Shown here one piece after another: positions 38,542-50,846 of a stretch of 64,000 nucleotides of DNA (the first letter of the stretch is position 1; every line of letters starts with the position of its first letter). Made by a program: the position numbers and the translations under genes. The stretch covers positions 62,001 through 126,000 of the forward strand of contig JANJXV010000099.1 in the NCBI GenBank assembly GCA_024803745.1. The letters run 5' to 3'. Below the pieces are notes generated by a model. That model was not told the origin of the DNA, searched no databases, and worked only from the letters and a program-made list of their open reading frames with translations. The stretch comes from Megascapheus bottae. Lineage: Eukaryota; Chordata; Mammalia; Rodentia; Geomyidae.

Positions 38542-38981
38542 AATTTGAAGGTTCTCAAAAGATTGAAGATTTTGACAGTGTAAGTTAGATTCCGGCATTG
38601 ATATTAAATAATGCAATGAGTAGGGATTTATATTTGAAATATCACTGTTGGCAAAATCTAACACACATTTGCTTAGTATTTGCTTTTAATTTCCCAAGAA
38701 GTTCAGTACAAGCCAATATGTGTGGCATATATCGACTGGGAAAATTATTCAGAGTATGTGACTCATTTGAACAGGAATCAGTGAAAAGATACAGAAGCAG
38801 GATACCCATGTTGTGATAATTTGTATCTTTTGCATATTTTGTGTTTGTTATTATTTCCATTTGTAGTGTACATTTCTAGGTAAAAACTTTAAAATGTTTA
38901 GAAACAATTTCTTATTTCAACAGCAAAAAAAGACATTTATATGCCTGATAAAATTCACAGAATCCAAATTTTTCCAAATTA
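38542..38981. other. AT-rich sequence at the array edge, no gene seen
   Basis: Single-copy looking sequence starting at the L1 break. Two 72-codon frames on opposite strands (38598-38816 and 38642-38860) show no recognisable motif. Confidence 0.6.
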
Positions 38982-39221
38982 TTTTTTTTTGTAGTTCATA
39001 GATCTTGAACTCAGCGTGGGCACTATCCCTGAGCTCTTCAGCTCCAGGCTACCACCTTACTCTGGAGCCAAGCCCCACTTCCCATTTTCTAAAAGTAAAT
39101 TGGAGATAAGTGTCTCAGGTCTTTTTGTGCCAGGATGGCTTTAAAACTTGATCCTCAGATCTCAGCCTCCTGAGTAGCTAGGATTATAGTAGTGAGCCAC
39201 CACCCCATCATGCTCAGCTTT
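38982..39221 (-). mobile_element. B1-like/ID composite SINE (minus)
   Basis: T run at the left, then GTTCATAGATCTTGAACTCA and, toward the right, the complement of a B1-like head (CAGCCTCCTGAGTAGCTAGG). Confidence 0.82.
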
Positions 39222-39222
39222 C

Positions 39223-39410
39223 TGTTTTTTTTTAAACAAGCCCTTTGGCTGGAACTCGGTCTGAGCACTGTCCTTCAGCTTTCCTCAAGCCTAGTGATCT
39301 TCTACTTGAGCCACAGCACTACTTCTGGTTTTTTCTGTGTATGTGGTACTGCGGAATTGAAACTTCGTCTTCATACAAGCACTCTACAACTATGCCAAAC
39401 TCCCAGCCCC
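39223..39410 (-). mobile_element. ID-type SINE (minus)
   Basis: Follows the previous SINE head to tail. It has a T run, then TGAGCACTGTCCTTCAGC, TTGAGCCACAGCACTACTTC and the tRNA-like head complement to CCAAACTCCCAGCCCC. Confidence 0.85.
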
Positions 39411-39879
39411 TCCACATTAGTTTTTATGATAGATCTTTCCATGCATCCAGATTGGCTAGAAATCCTTCTTGAGTTTCCCAAGATCAGGGAGTATTTGTGT
39501 GTCCCATCCTGTGTGGCTACATAACCATTGTTTAGGGTACAGTTCTCTCTTCATTCTACCCATCTAGAGCAATTTTCATCTTCCATGTATAATCATTAAA
39601 CATTCAGCTCCTGTTCCTCTCTACTCCATTCTCTGGAACCATCGTGCTTTTTGGCTCTAAGGGTTTGTTGATCCTTGGAAGCTCTGGAAGGGAAAACATA
39701 CCCTAGCTCTTCCTTTATGACTGCTGTATTTTTACTTTACTGTAATCAAGATTCATCTGTAAAATATAGTAAAATGTTCTTCCTTCTCAATGCATTGTTT
39801 TGCATATTTCTATCTTTTGATTATTATTAATAGTTGCGAATGGATTCTCCACATATTTTTCTAGTCTCTGCTTTCTCTT

Positions 39880-40045
39880 CCGTTAGGTACAAATCTAGAA
39901 ATAGAAGTGTTGGACCATATTTCTATGTAATTCTATATTTAGTACTTTTTTAGCACTCTCCACGCAATTTTTGATTGTTTTATATTCCTTCCAGAACTAT
40001 TCCAAATTTCTACTTCTTCTCACTACCTTCCCAGTAATAGTTAGA
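39880..40045 (-). mobile_element. Old L1 ORF2 3' relic (minus), tentative
   Basis: Reads like the complement of the conserved L1 ORF2 C-terminal region (AGAAGTGTTGGACCATAT ... TTCCAGAACTATTCCAAAT ... CACTACCTTCCCAGTAATAG). It is far more diverged than the array copies. The bases before it (39411-39879) show nothing I can assign. Confidence 0.5.
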
Positions 40046-40063
40046 ATTTGAAAGTTGTTTTTT

Positions 40064-40104
40064 TGTATGTGTGTATGTGTGTGTGTTTGTGTGTGTGTAT
40101 GTGG
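40064..40104. repeat. TG-rich microsatellite
   Basis: Imperfect TG repeat with TATG interruptions. Confidence 0.9.
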
Positions 40105-40270
40105 ATCTTTTTGTTTAAAACTGTATTAATATTAATGTACTTAAAGTAAAGATTTCATTGTAATTTTAATTTTTCTCATGACTGTTAATATTGAACTTCT
40201 TTCTACATTTTGAACTACTATTTCTATATATTCTTTTTAGAAAATCCTCTCCAATCTCCAATTATTTTCC

Positions 40271-40385
40271 CTTTTTTTGTGGGGTAGTGGGGAAAGTAAT
40301 GGGGCTTGGACCTTGGGCCCTGAGCTCTTTAGTTAAGGCTATTGTCCTACCCTGAGTATTGCCCCTCAGTTCTTCTGCTCACAGC
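40271..40385 (-). mobile_element. SINE fragment (minus)
   Basis: T-rich start, then a degenerate complement of the ID tail half (GGACCTTGGGCCCTGAGCTC). No head is visible. Confidence 0.5.
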
Positions 40386-40489
40386 TCCCTACCCCTCTTC
40401 TCATTATATACAGAACAAAGGTCATCCTCAGTCTTTTTGAAAAAGTAAAACATACAGTAAATTTGTAGTATAAAACAGCAAGAAATAAA

Positions 40490-40752
40490 TTTCTTGCCAG
40501 GTGCAGTGCCTTATACCTGTAATCCTAGCTACTCAGATATCAGGCTGATATCTAAAGATTTGGTTCAAAGCCAGCCTGGGCATTAGAAAGTCTATGAGAC
40601 TCTCATCGACAGTTAACCACTAGAATATGGGAAATGGCACTGTGGCTTCATAGGTAGGGTGATAGCCTTGAGTTGAAGAGCTCAGGAACAGTGCCCAGGC
40701 CCAGAGTTCAAGCCTTACAAATCCCCCAGCCAAACAAAAGAAAAAAAATTTC
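40490..40752 (+). mobile_element. B1-like/ID composite SINE (plus)
   Basis: TACCTGTAATCCTAGCTACT head, AAAGCCAGCCTGGGC, then GGCACTGTGGCTTCAT and CCCAGAGTTCAAGCC, with an A-rich end. Confidence 0.88.
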
Positions 40753-40984
40753 TTCCCCAAGTGATTATTATGCCAGCCATAGAACATTAACATTCTTGGT
40801 GTACTTCACAGTATTATTACTTGATACCCTAAGATTTTGCAATATTCTCAGAGTACCAGCATATGTCATCATATAATGTAGTTCCTTTTCAATGGAATAA
40901 TTCCATTTATAACCTAAATCTACTCCCCTGACTTATTTTTTTGATACCACAATTGCTCTACCATGATATGCCACAAGCCATTAA

Positions 40985-41118
40985 ACATTTTATGGTGGGT
41001 AATTGGAAAGGAGTCTCATGGAATTTTGTGCCAGGCTGGCTTTGAACCATGGTCCTCAGATCTCAGTCTCCTGAGTAGCTAGGATGACAGGCGTGAGCCA
41101 CCAACACCTGGCTTGCCT
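40985..41118 (-). mobile_element. B1-like SINE part (minus)
   Basis: Complement of the B1-like half: GGCTGGCTTTGAACCATGG, TCCTGAGTAGCTAGGATGA, GTGAGCCACCAACACCTGG. Confidence 0.85.
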
Positions 41119-41121
41119 TGT

Positions 41122-41190
41122 TATTTTTTTGTGGGTCTTGGGACTTGAACTCTGGGCCTAGGCACCATCCCTAAGCTTTTCAGTTCAATA
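41122..41190 (-). mobile_element. ID-type SINE tail fragment (minus)
   Basis: T run plus GGGTCTTGGGACTTGAACTC. It is truncated about 115 bases before the KRAB-A exon. Confidence 0.7.
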
Positions 41191-41278
41191 GTAAGTCTAA
41201 ACATTTAAGTAAAGGAATACAATTCCAACAAAAAAAGAATAAAATTCCAGACATGGTGTGTTTATAACTCAGTGCTAA

Positions 41279-41518
<240 letters not shown>

Positions 41519-41769
41519 TAAATGAAAGATTCCAGGCCCTGAGAAGTATCATTACTTTCTAAAGAAAACCTAAGGTAATTTTGTACTCATTCTTCAGGAT
41601 ACCTTCAGGATACTTTGACAACAGTTCTAAATTATGTTTCCTCTAATGGAGAGGACATTCCAAACTTACACAGTAATTGTAAGTGGATAAACCATCCAGA
41701 ATAGAATATATATCATTATTGGAAATAGGATCTACAAATCACTAAACAGTGAGTTTATAATGGAAACCT

Positions 41770-42033
41770 GGCACTAGGTGCAATGTTTCATGCCTGTAAT
41801 CTTAAAATATTCAGGAGGAAGAAATCTAAGAATTCTAATTTGAAGCCAGCAATGGCATAAAAATTGCCATGACACTCTATAACTCCAAGTAACCCCTCAA
41901 AAATGTTAGTGGAGTGTCAAGAGTTTGACTTTGTGGTTGAGTGCTTGCCTAGCATGCATGAAGACCTATGCATGTAAGTGGAGCTGGGACTCAAACTGGT
42001 ATTTTTCTAGCCTTGAGCAAGACAGCTAAGTTT
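41770..42033 (+). mobile_element. Composite SINE in KRAB intron 1 (plus)
   Basis: TTTCATGCCTGTAATCTTAA head, followed by an ID-type part with GTTGAGTGCTTGCCTAGCAT. Old and interrupted. Confidence 0.7.
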
Positions 42034-42195
42034 ATGCCATACAAAATGAATCCAGAGCTGGGGAAAAGTCAACCATGGAGCCAGTGAGAAATGAGAAAAA
42101 AGATTTCATAGATAACTTGTGAGTAGGATGTCTGTGAACTTAAAGCAATGATGACACAGCATAAGCAATAATTCTCTACTGTTTCTAATTTACAG

Positions 42196-42285
42196 GTCCA
42201 TGTGTTCCCAAACCTGTATTAATTGACAAGCTAGAGCACTGTGCAGAACTCTGGATAAGAAATTCCTCTGACAAGAATATCACAG
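42196..42285 (+). pseudogene. KRAB-B exon
   Basis: Acceptor TTTACAG, donor AG/GTGAGT. In the phase set by KRAB-A it encodes CVPKPVLIDKLEHCAELWI, a KRAB-B-like stretch (compare the family pattern P-x-LI-x-x-LE-x-x-x-E-x-W). 90 bases, with no stop. Confidence 0.85.
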
Positions 42286-42429
42286 GTGAGTGAATGCATC
42301 TTCATATTGATGTTGGAGCCTGAGCCCCATTGGTAAGTTCATGTTGTGATGTACTGATCAATAATATTCTTAGTTACCCTAAATCCTGTGTGGAACCTAT
42401 GGAATTCTTTGTGAATGAATCAAGAATCA

Positions 42430-42603
42430 TTTTCTTTTCCCAATCCTATGCCTGGTCTCAGGGACTGAGCATGGTCCTTGGGTTTTCTCAAGGCTAGCTC
42501 TCTACTTCTTGAGTCATAGCACCACTTCTGGCTTTTTCTTTGTATGTAGTACCAAGGAACTGAACCAGGTCTTTGTGCATGCTAGCCCAAACCCCCGGCA
42601 CCA
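42430..42603 (-). mobile_element. ID-type SINE in KRAB intron 2 (minus)
   Basis: TGGTCTCAGGGACTGAGCAT, GAGTCATAGCACCACTTC and the tRNA-like head complement ending near CCCCCGGCACC. Confidence 0.82.
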
Positions 42604-42697
42604 AGAATCATAGGGTGATATGATGAATTCTATGTGGCAGTAGAGTTAAAGTTAGATTTCTCTGTAGAAATCACTGTGAAACAAAATAAAATGAGAA

Positions 42698-42930
42698 AGC
42701 CATGAGCCCGTGGCTCATGCCTGTAATCCTAGCTACTTAGGAGGCTGAGATCTGAGGATCAAGGTTCAAAGACTGACCTATCACAAAAACACCTTAGACT
42801 CTTCTCTCCAATGAACCAATAGAAAATGAGAAGTGGGGTTGAGGCTAAAGACATAGGGCAGTAGCCTTGAGCTGAAGAGCTCCGGAAGGACAGCCAGGTC
42901 TAGAATTCAAGTCCCATGACCACAAAACAA
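42698..42930 (+). mobile_element. B1-like/ID composite SINE in KRAB intron 2 (plus)
   Basis: GTGGCTCATGCCTGTAATCC head and CTTGAGCTGAAGAGCTCC body. Its tail runs directly into a GAAA repeat. Confidence 0.88.
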
Positions 42931-42937
42931 GAAAGAT

Positions 42938-42992
<55 letters not shown>

Positions 42993-42993
42993 A
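42931..42993. repeat. GAAA microsatellite
   Basis: About 15 GAAA units grown from the A-rich tail of the preceding SINE. Confidence 0.95.
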
Positions 42994-43127
42994 ATTTCAT
43001 TTGTTTAAAACTAACACTATAAATGATTGAGCAAACAAGGAATACGTCAGGGCATTATTCTCTGATAAGGATAATATCTTTATGCTGGTAGGAAGAGACT
43101 GGTATTCAGAACCAGACCTTTCCACCA

Positions 43128-43310
43128 GAAATTGAGCCTAGTGGTAGAGTGCTTGCCTAGCATGCACAAAGACACAGGTTTGATTCCTTATTACCACATA
43201 CATAGAAAAAGCCAGAAGTAATGACTTCATTGGTAGGGTACTAGTCTTGAGAAAACCCAAGGACAGTGGTTAGGTCCTAAGTTCAAACCCAGGAATGGAA
43301 GGAAAAAAAA
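43128..43310 (+). mobile_element. ID-type SINE in KRAB intron 2 (plus)
   Basis: CCTAGTGGTAGAGTGCTTGC (A-box region), GGTTTGATTCC (B-box-like), body and A-rich tail. Confidence 0.88.
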
Positions 43311-43644
43311 CAACAAAGTTTCAATCAACATAAGAAAATTAACTAGACAATGAGCTGGGGATTTTCTGGTCTTCCATGGTTCTGAGGGACAGGAGTGTTA
43401 GAAAAGGAATTTTTATAAGACTTCAAATGGAAAGAAACATATTTCAAAATTCCCACAAATACCTAAATTGAGACTTTAGTGAGAAGTTGTAACTGAAGGG
43501 ATATAGGTGTAAGTCCTTACTCTCAAGAATCGTTCTTGCTTGGATCAAAGGCAAACAGACATATACACCAAACTTGTGGCCGCTGAATCTAGAAAAAATT
43601 CGTGTTCCTCACTTAATGGTTAATAAGCAAACAGCATTGAAACT

Positions 43645-43817
43645 GGCTAAGGTAATCCTATCTGCTACTCAGGACCTGAGACTCTTATCTGTAGTTAACT
43701 CTAGAAAAGAGTATGTGGGGCTGTAGCTCAAGGATAGGGGTTATAGTCTTCTGCTGAAGTGTTCAGGGACAGGGCCAAGGCCTATGAACTACAAAAAAAA
43801 AGAAAAGAAAAGAGAAG
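43645..43817 (+). mobile_element. Degenerate composite SINE (plus)
   Basis: Shortened body with GACTCTTATCTGTAGTTAAC and GTGGGGCTGTAGCTCAAGG. It ends in an AAAAG-rich tail. The following 400 bases of intron are AT-rich, with no motif I recognise. Confidence 0.65.
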
Positions 43818-44219
43818 AAAGTTTTAAAAAGATGCAAAACAGCACAATATTTAGATTATTTCTCAAAAATAAAAGAAAGGCAGCTATAACTCAATGTATA
43901 AACAAAACAGTATTTCAAAAAAACAGTTGCAGGTATGCTATAGTTAGTACTCAGCTTAAAACTGTAGCAATACATAGATGGGTAATTTCAATAAATATTT
44001 CCTGTGATATAAAAAGAGAACTAAAACACAGAAAAACATTATTGGTCATTGTAAAATATCATTTTCTTAATATGTTAGGGAGAAAAGCATATATTTCTCA
44101 CAAATCAATTTCCACTTTTATATTTTAAAATATCTAACACTTAGGATGGGAAAGTAAAGTCATTACCTTTACAGTAAGGAATATTTGTATCTCATGTATT
44201 TTTGTGTCTTTTTTTCTAG

Positions 44220-46445
44220 GACTCATTTTAGATGTCCAGGTAATGGAAAATGTGTTCAAGACTTGCCAGGAAAGTCCACATGAATGTCTATGTGAAGTAG
44301 CAGTTGCAAGTAGTATCGAAGTGGAGGAAAATGTGAGATTTGCAAGAACTTTAAATTTGAGCTCTACACATAATCTAGAGCTGATTAGTAATAACGGTAA
44401 CAACTTAGGGGTGAGGACTGAGGAGTTCATTAAGTGTCAGAACATGCTTCTGTCTCCTAAGCCTGATGAGATGCATGCTGCATATAGATCTCGTATGTCT
44501 CCTGTTCTTAAAAAATCCATCGGATATTCAGAGCATTTTATTCATGATTGTGACAGTCCAAAAAATCTGCAGTATCATAATTCTGTTCTCCCTGCCCAAG
44601 AAATTCTTCAGGGAGGGAGGAAAACTGCTAAATGTACTGTGTGATGAAAAATATTGTACTTAACACCGACCATCACTACACATCCGAAAATGTACACAGG
44701 AGAGACTCCTCATACATGTAGTGAATGTGAGAAATCTTTCAGTAATGAAATATGCCTTACAATACCTCAGAGCAAATATCCTGAGATATGTGATGCGTAC
44801 ATCAAGTGTGAAAATTAATTACTGAGAAGTCAGACCTGACGCTCCAACCTCGATCTCCAAGAGAAGACAAACCTTATGAATATGAGGAACGTAATAAAAT
44901 TTCTGCCCAGAATTCAGCTCTCAGCACACATCAGAGATCTCACACAGAAGAGAAATCTTATGAATGGGATAAATGTGGGAAGACTTTTAGACTGAAATCA
45001 TACCTCACTTTGCACCAGAGAAGACACACAGAAGAGAAACCTTATGAATGTAACAAATGAGAAAAGTCTTTCACCCAGAAGATACACCTTCGAGTTCATC
45101 AAATAACACACACAGGAGAGAAATCTTATAAGTGTAATGAATGTGGAATGTCTTTCCAAGGGAAGGGAAAACTTCGTGTTCATCAGAGAATACACACAGG
45201 AGTGAAACCTTATGAATGTAACCAATGTGTAAAGTCTTTCCGACAGAAATCTTCCCTCAAATTGCGTCAAAGAACACACACAGGAGAGAAACCTTATGTG
45301 TGCAACAAATGTGGAAAGACCTTCAATTGGAAGTCATATCTTGATGGGCATTATAGAAAACACACAGGAGAGAAAACTTATGCATGTAGTGAATGCGGAA
45401 AGTCTTTCAAATGGAAGGTAAAACTCCATGTTCATCAGAGAATATACTCAGGAGAAACACCTTATGAGTGTAACATATGTGGAAAGTCCTTCACACAGAA
45501 GCCAAACCTCAACATGCATAATACAATTCAAACAGGAGAAAAACCTTATGAATGTAACCGATGTGGAATGTCTTTCAAATGGAAGTCTTCCCTCAAATTG
45601 CATCAGAGAACACACACAGGAGAGAAACTGTACGAGTGTATCAAATGTGGTAAGACCTTCAGATGGAAGTCACATTACAGGAGGCATAACAGAATTCACA
45701 CATATTAGAAACCTTAGGAATATAACCAAAGTTGAAAGTCTTTCGTGCAGTATTCACCCTTCAGGAAGCGTAAGAGAGTTCACACATATGAGAAGCCTTA
45801 GCAATGTAATAAATAGGAAAGACTTTTTAGTCTGTGGAAGAAAACTCAGCTTGTGTCACAGAACCAACACAAGATAAAACCCTTAATGAATGTAGCAAAT
45901 GTTCAGTCTTTTCCCCAGAAGGCACAAGTCAAGATTTATCACTAAACACCCACAGGATAGAATCCTATGAATAAAATGAAAGGGAAATTTTTTTGAAGAA
46001 CTCATAGTTGAGTTTGCATGATACCACACCGACACAGGATAAAAATCGTATGAATATAAGAATATGAAAAATCCATCATGAACGCATGACTAAGTATAAA
46101 ATGCACATAGGAGAGAAAAACCTTATGAATATTACAAATGTGGAAAGTGTTTGACCTGGAAGGCATACTTCTGTGTTCATCACAAACCTGATTCCCATAG
46201 AAGAAAAGAAAACTAATGAATACAACAAATGTGCAATGACTTTTAATCAGAAGTCAGTCTTCAGTACATTTCAGAACATACACAATAGAGAAATTCTGAG
46301 TAATGAAAAACATTCAGCTATATATAGAATCTCTGTATATGGGAGCATTAAGGTAAGTCTTCTAAACAAAGTCAACCTTCAGCAAGCATTAAGAGCACTC
46401 ACAGAAGAAATAATAGCATGTAGGAAAACCTTTGTCAGAAACCTC
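44220..46445 (+). pseudogene. C2H2 zinc-finger exon, broken
   Basis: Acceptor TTTTTCTAG. In phase with KRAB-B, the linker reads GLILDVQVMENVFKTC onward for about 140 codons to TGA TGA (44642-44647). A relic finger follows in the same frame (about 44717). Fingers then continue in another frame from about 44870. Between 44959 and 45708 I count nine finger units with TGEKPY-type linkers. Four keep all ligands (starting near 45127, 45295, 45547 and 45631). Others have Cys to Trp, Cys to stop (45058-45060), His to Arg, His to Tyr and His to Gln. More decayed units run on to about 46445. Confidence 0.85.
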
Positions 46446-46446
46446 T

Positions 46447-46800
<354 letters not shown>

Positions 46801-46857
46801 ACAGGAACTTCTAAATTGTACAGAGATAGAGAATGAGACAGAAACTAATTTCTAAAC

Positions 46858-47258
46858 TTTACAGTCTTTCTATTTCCTTACAAATTCGTCTATGTCATTC
46901 TTTCTGACAGAAGCACAGAATTCCATTGTGTAAAAATACCATATTTGATCTACTCATCAACTGACGGGCATCTGGGTTGGTTCCATACCTTTGCTATAGT
47001 AAATAGTGCTGTGATAAATGTTATTGTTCTAGTGAATTTAGTATGTCCTATCTGGACGATTGGCAAGTAGTGAAATTACTGGATCACAGGGGAGCTCAAT
47101 GTTTAGTCTTTTTGGGATACTGCCATAGTGCTTTCCATAGTGGTTGAACGAGTTTGCAATCCCACCACAGTGTAGTAGTGATCCCTCCTGGCCACATCCC
47201 CTCCAGCATAAGTTATTAGATTTCTGGATCTTGGCCATTCTAACTGGAGTGAGGAGGA
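46858..47258 (-). mobile_element. L1 ORF2 C-terminal fragment (minus)
   Basis: On the minus strand it reads from [20 protein letters not shown] through the zinc knuckle toward the end of ORF2, with several lesions. No 3' UTR or tail is attached. It is more diverged than the array copies. Confidence 0.85.
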
Positions 47259-47277
47259 AAAGGGAAAGAGGAACTGA

Positions 47278-47712
47278 AACTTTCTCTCCTTACAGATGAC
47301 ATGATTCTGTATTTAAAGAACCCTATAGTCTCTACTCCGAAGCTGCTTGAGCTGATATAAAACTTTGGTAAGGTAGCAGGGTATAAAATTAACCTTCAAT
47401 GTCAACTGCCTTCTTATATGCCAAGAAACGAGAGGAATGAGGCAAGAATCAGGATAGCAACTCATTTTGCTATCAAAGAAAATAAAATACCTAGGAATTA
47501 ACTTAGAATGTAAAGCACCTTTTTGATGGAACTATAAACCCTGGAGAAGGAAATTAACGCAGAACTGAGGAAATGCAAAAACCTATGCTCCTGGTTTGGA
47601 AGGAGTAATATTGTAAAAATGGCAATCTTCAATCAATATCCCAATGTCATTCTTTAAAGAAACAGAAGAGGAAATCCAAAATTTCACTTGGAATAATAAA
47701 AGACCCCTTATA
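47278..47712 (+). mobile_element. L1 RT fragment (plus)
   Basis: Starts in the palm (GATGACATGATTCTGTATTT) and runs to AATAATAAAAGACCCCTTAT, about 435 bases with frameshifts. It lies 20 bases from the oppositely oriented fragment at 46858-47258. Confidence 0.87.
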
Positions 47713-48093
47713 GTCTGTCTTCTTGCATGATACATAATGTTTAATCTCACCTTCTCCACCAAAATCTCACCTTTCTCATTGAGACATAGGTGGCCCTGTT
47801 TACTAGCAGCAAAGGCTCAAACACGCAGTTTCAGGTGTCACCACTGCCTCTGTTACTGGATAGATCCAACTCTGTCATCGATTCTGAGGTCTGCTCTGGG
47901 AGTCTTGGTCACAAGTTGTTCTGTGGCATCTGCTGCCAGCCTGTGCCTATTTGCTACCTTTTCTCCAGCAGCATACAACAGGGAATGAATTTCACGGGCT
48001 GATGGTCTCCGTCATATGCAGGTCAGGATGAGCTCAATCCTCCCTCATCTTCCTCTTCCAATTTTTGGGAAAAAATGTGCTGGCAGAAGTCCT
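47713..48093. other. No gene recognised
   Basis: Overlapping 83- and 70-codon plus-strand frames (47737-47988 and 47790-48002) have no motif I know. Confidence 0.5.
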
Positions 48094-48320
48094 CAGGTGT
48101 GGCGCATGGCTGATCCACACTTTTAATCCAGGCTGGTCAGGAGGCTGAGATCTGAGTATGGAAGTTCCAAGTCACCTAGAACAGGAAAGTCTGATAGATT
48201 CTTACTACCAAAAATAAAAACAGCTGGGAATGGAGTTTGGGCTCAAGTGGTAAAGGGCTAGTCTTGAGTACAAATGCTTAGTGCCCAGGCCCTGAGTTCA
48301 GGCTCCAGCACTGCCAACAA
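48094..48320 (+). mobile_element. B1-like/ID composite SINE (plus)
   Basis: Degenerate head (CACACTTTTAATCCAGGCTG), GAGGCTGAGATCTGAG, then TGGGCTCAAGTGGTAAAGGG and CCCTGAGTTCAGGCTCC. Confidence 0.82.
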
Positions 48321-49252
48321 CCTCACTTTAGTGAGATTTTAGCTTTATCCATGTAGGCACATCTCACTGGAATCTTTGCTGGTAGAGATAGTCTTCATAA
48401 TTTTGACTCAAGGTAAAGGTCCTCCTGGGGTAGTACACAAAAGATGTCACGGAGAGAGGAGCCCCAGTTGCTCCAGGTTTGAAGATGGCATAGGTCAAGC
48501 CAGCATGGAGTTGGCACATCAGTCTTTTTCCTAGCACCACCTACCAGTGAATGTCAAATGACAGTGATTGTTGTGGGATTGTGTGGTTGAAGTGCCTCAT
48601 TAAGGGCAGTGTTAGCACATCCAAACTTGGATACCAGGAATGCTGAAATCTCAAAGCTAAGATTTCTGTTGGCTACAGAAATGCTGGTGTGTGTGTTATT
48701 CACTAAAAGTTCAGGTGCAAAGATTCTGAAGCTTGATGCCATGTGTTTATTCCATTTAGTAAAATTATTTTAATGCACTGTATAAGTTAAAACATTTGAT
48801 AAGAGTCAGGGGTAGTGAAAACATTGTTCTTGAATTCAGGTGTCTGGCAAGGTAATGGGGGGGTGTTGGTGGCTGGGACTATGAAGCTGGAGCTGCTATC
48901 AAACCATGGATCATGTTCCTCTTTGTCTGGGAGAAATGACTCCAAAGATGAAATTTGAATGGTGAGGAAAAGATGATGATGTACTCAGGAAATTTCTCCT
49001 AATCAAATGCTCATGTGGAAGTGGGATGGGGGCTGGGCATGTCTGAGGCAGAGCTTAAGGGGGCTTCTCATGGCGTTGAGAAGGTTCCTTGCGACTTCAG
49101 GCATGCAGCAGGGTGTTTTAGATGACCATTGTGAGATGGATGGAATAAGACTGGAGACAAGATGAATGCTGGGATCCTGCAATGCTCTTGCATGAGTGGC
49201 TGGTGGCTCACCTGAAAGAACTAATTATGTCTAAAAAAGAAATCAGGAATTT
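48321..49252. other. Unassigned sequence with one short minus-strand frame
   Basis: A 62-codon frame on the minus strand (48742-48554, beginning MASSFRIFAPELL) is surrounded by stops. It might be a piece of an old processed pseudogene, but I do not recognise the protein. The rest shows no features. Confidence 0.35.
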
Positions 49253-49492
49253 GTTTTGATTAGATAATACCTGTAATCCGAGGCATATTCAGGATCCTGA
49301 TCTTAGTATTGTGTTTTAAAACCAACCCAGCAAAGGGAAAAATGCATGAGACTCATACTCCCAGTTTAGAGCAAGAACAAAGATTGAAGTAGAGCTGTGG
49401 CTCAAGAGCTAGAGTGCTACCTTGAGCAAAGAAAAGCTAAGAAAAAGCTCCAGGTCTTGTGTTCAAGGCCCGGAATGAAAGAAGGAAGGTAA
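49253..49492 (+). mobile_element. Degenerate composite SINE (plus)
   Basis: ATACCTGTAATCCGAGGCAT head, GAGCTGTGGCTCAAGAGC and CTTGTGTTCAAGGCCCGG, with a GAAGGAAGG-rich tail. Confidence 0.75.
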
Positions 49493-50717
49493 AAAAAGGG
49501 AAGTATGTGAGGAAGGGAAATATATAAATGAAAGAGAGAAGGAACTAGAAATTTAAAACTAGAGAATATTTAAAAGTCATCAGTCCTTCTAAGAAAAGTG
49601 TTGGAGTATGGGTTCTATATGTGGTGAACTGGAAGCCCAGCAGTGACTTGTTAACCAAAGAGTCACCATGATGAGCAAAGGATAGAAATCTGCAGGAGCC
49701 TCTTAGCGGATGGAGTGACAGAAGAGAACCTCAGCTCCCATCCCATAGTTAGAAGTATATAGAGATGGGGAAGTTGGCATCACCTTGATGTCATTGTGCC
49801 TATGGAGACTGGAAGCCATGGCTCTGTGAAAGCACGATGTTCTGGTTACTGAGCTGGGAGGCTGAGGAGAGCCAAGTCCTGGCCATGAAGAAATCAGAGT
49901 GGCAGCAGAGCAACTCTGCTGCAGTGTGTGCCTGCTTGGCTGTTCTTATTCTGTGGTGGATCAGGCCGGAGCGGGTGATAGTAACTGTTTTGTGGTCACA
50001 AGCCCTTCACCAAGAACTTCCTCTGAGATCCTCATAAGCTAGAGGGTGGCTGGTGGTGGGATGTGTGTGGGGTGGAAGTGACAGAGGGATGGACGCATGG
50101 CAAGGTGGGTGAAGAGATGAGAGGAATGATGAGAGCCCAGTTCATTGGTTTCCAAGGTTAATGGGTGGGAGGTAGAGAGGCATGATGGAGGAATGATGGA
50201 GGCAGGGGAAGGTGGTGACAGATTGAGGCCATCTGTAGTGCCAGCCTGGCCATCATCTGAAGCCCATAGGTAGCTTCCTGATCCTTCACTTAGTCCTGCT
50301 CCTTGTGGAGGGAATGTCACGTGTACCCAGAGCTAGGGGTGGGGCAATGTTAGTAGCACCTGGAGAACCATTGGCCTCTACCTGGGTGGGGGGTGGTTAT
50401 GGCTCCCATGCTGGGTGGCCTGATAGCTATGGAACAGATCTCTCCTTAGCTACCACAGTCAGTGGCTGCTCTCCATCTAGGGTTAGGGCACCTGCTCAGC
50501 CATCAGGACACCCCATGCCAGGACAGAGGCCTACAATTCAGATGGCAGCACAGGGGTGAAGATGATCTCACCGTAGCCCTAGTTACATGGCTGTCCCTGC
50601 ATGCAGGACAGGATGAGCTGGGGGAAGATGTTCTCTGTGTTTTTCCACAGCCTATCCCGGCCTCTTCTTGTGTCTGATTAGACCAAGAGAGTACCAGGTT
50701 CCATCTCATAGTCCTGG
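49493..50717. other. No gene recognised
   Basis: More GC-rich than the array. It holds short frames on both strands (49837-50037 plus, 50320-50039 minus, 50305-50559 plus) without recognisable domains. Confidence 0.45.
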
Positions 50718-50846
50718 TTCTTTTTCTTTTACAGTCATGAGGCTTGAACTCAGGTCCTGGGTACTGTCCCTGAGCTCTTTTGCTCAAGGTTGATGCTCTA
50801 CCATTTGAACCATAGTGCCATTTCCAGCTTTTCCTTTTCATGTGGA
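50718..50846 (-). mobile_element. ID-type SINE fragment (minus)
   Basis: CAGTCATGAGGCTTGAACTC, CCTGAGCTCTTTTGCTCAAG, ATTTGAACCATAGTGCCA. The tRNA-like head is missing. Confidence 0.8.

Noticed and set aside
44134..44430. Minus-strand frame opposite the zinc-finger exon
   Set aside because: The plus-strand frame continues the KRAB phase from a good acceptor; this one is a shadow.
48554..48742. 62-codon minus-strand frame as a gene
   Set aside because: Short, isolated and unrecognised; kept only as a possible relic in the unassigned-region entry.
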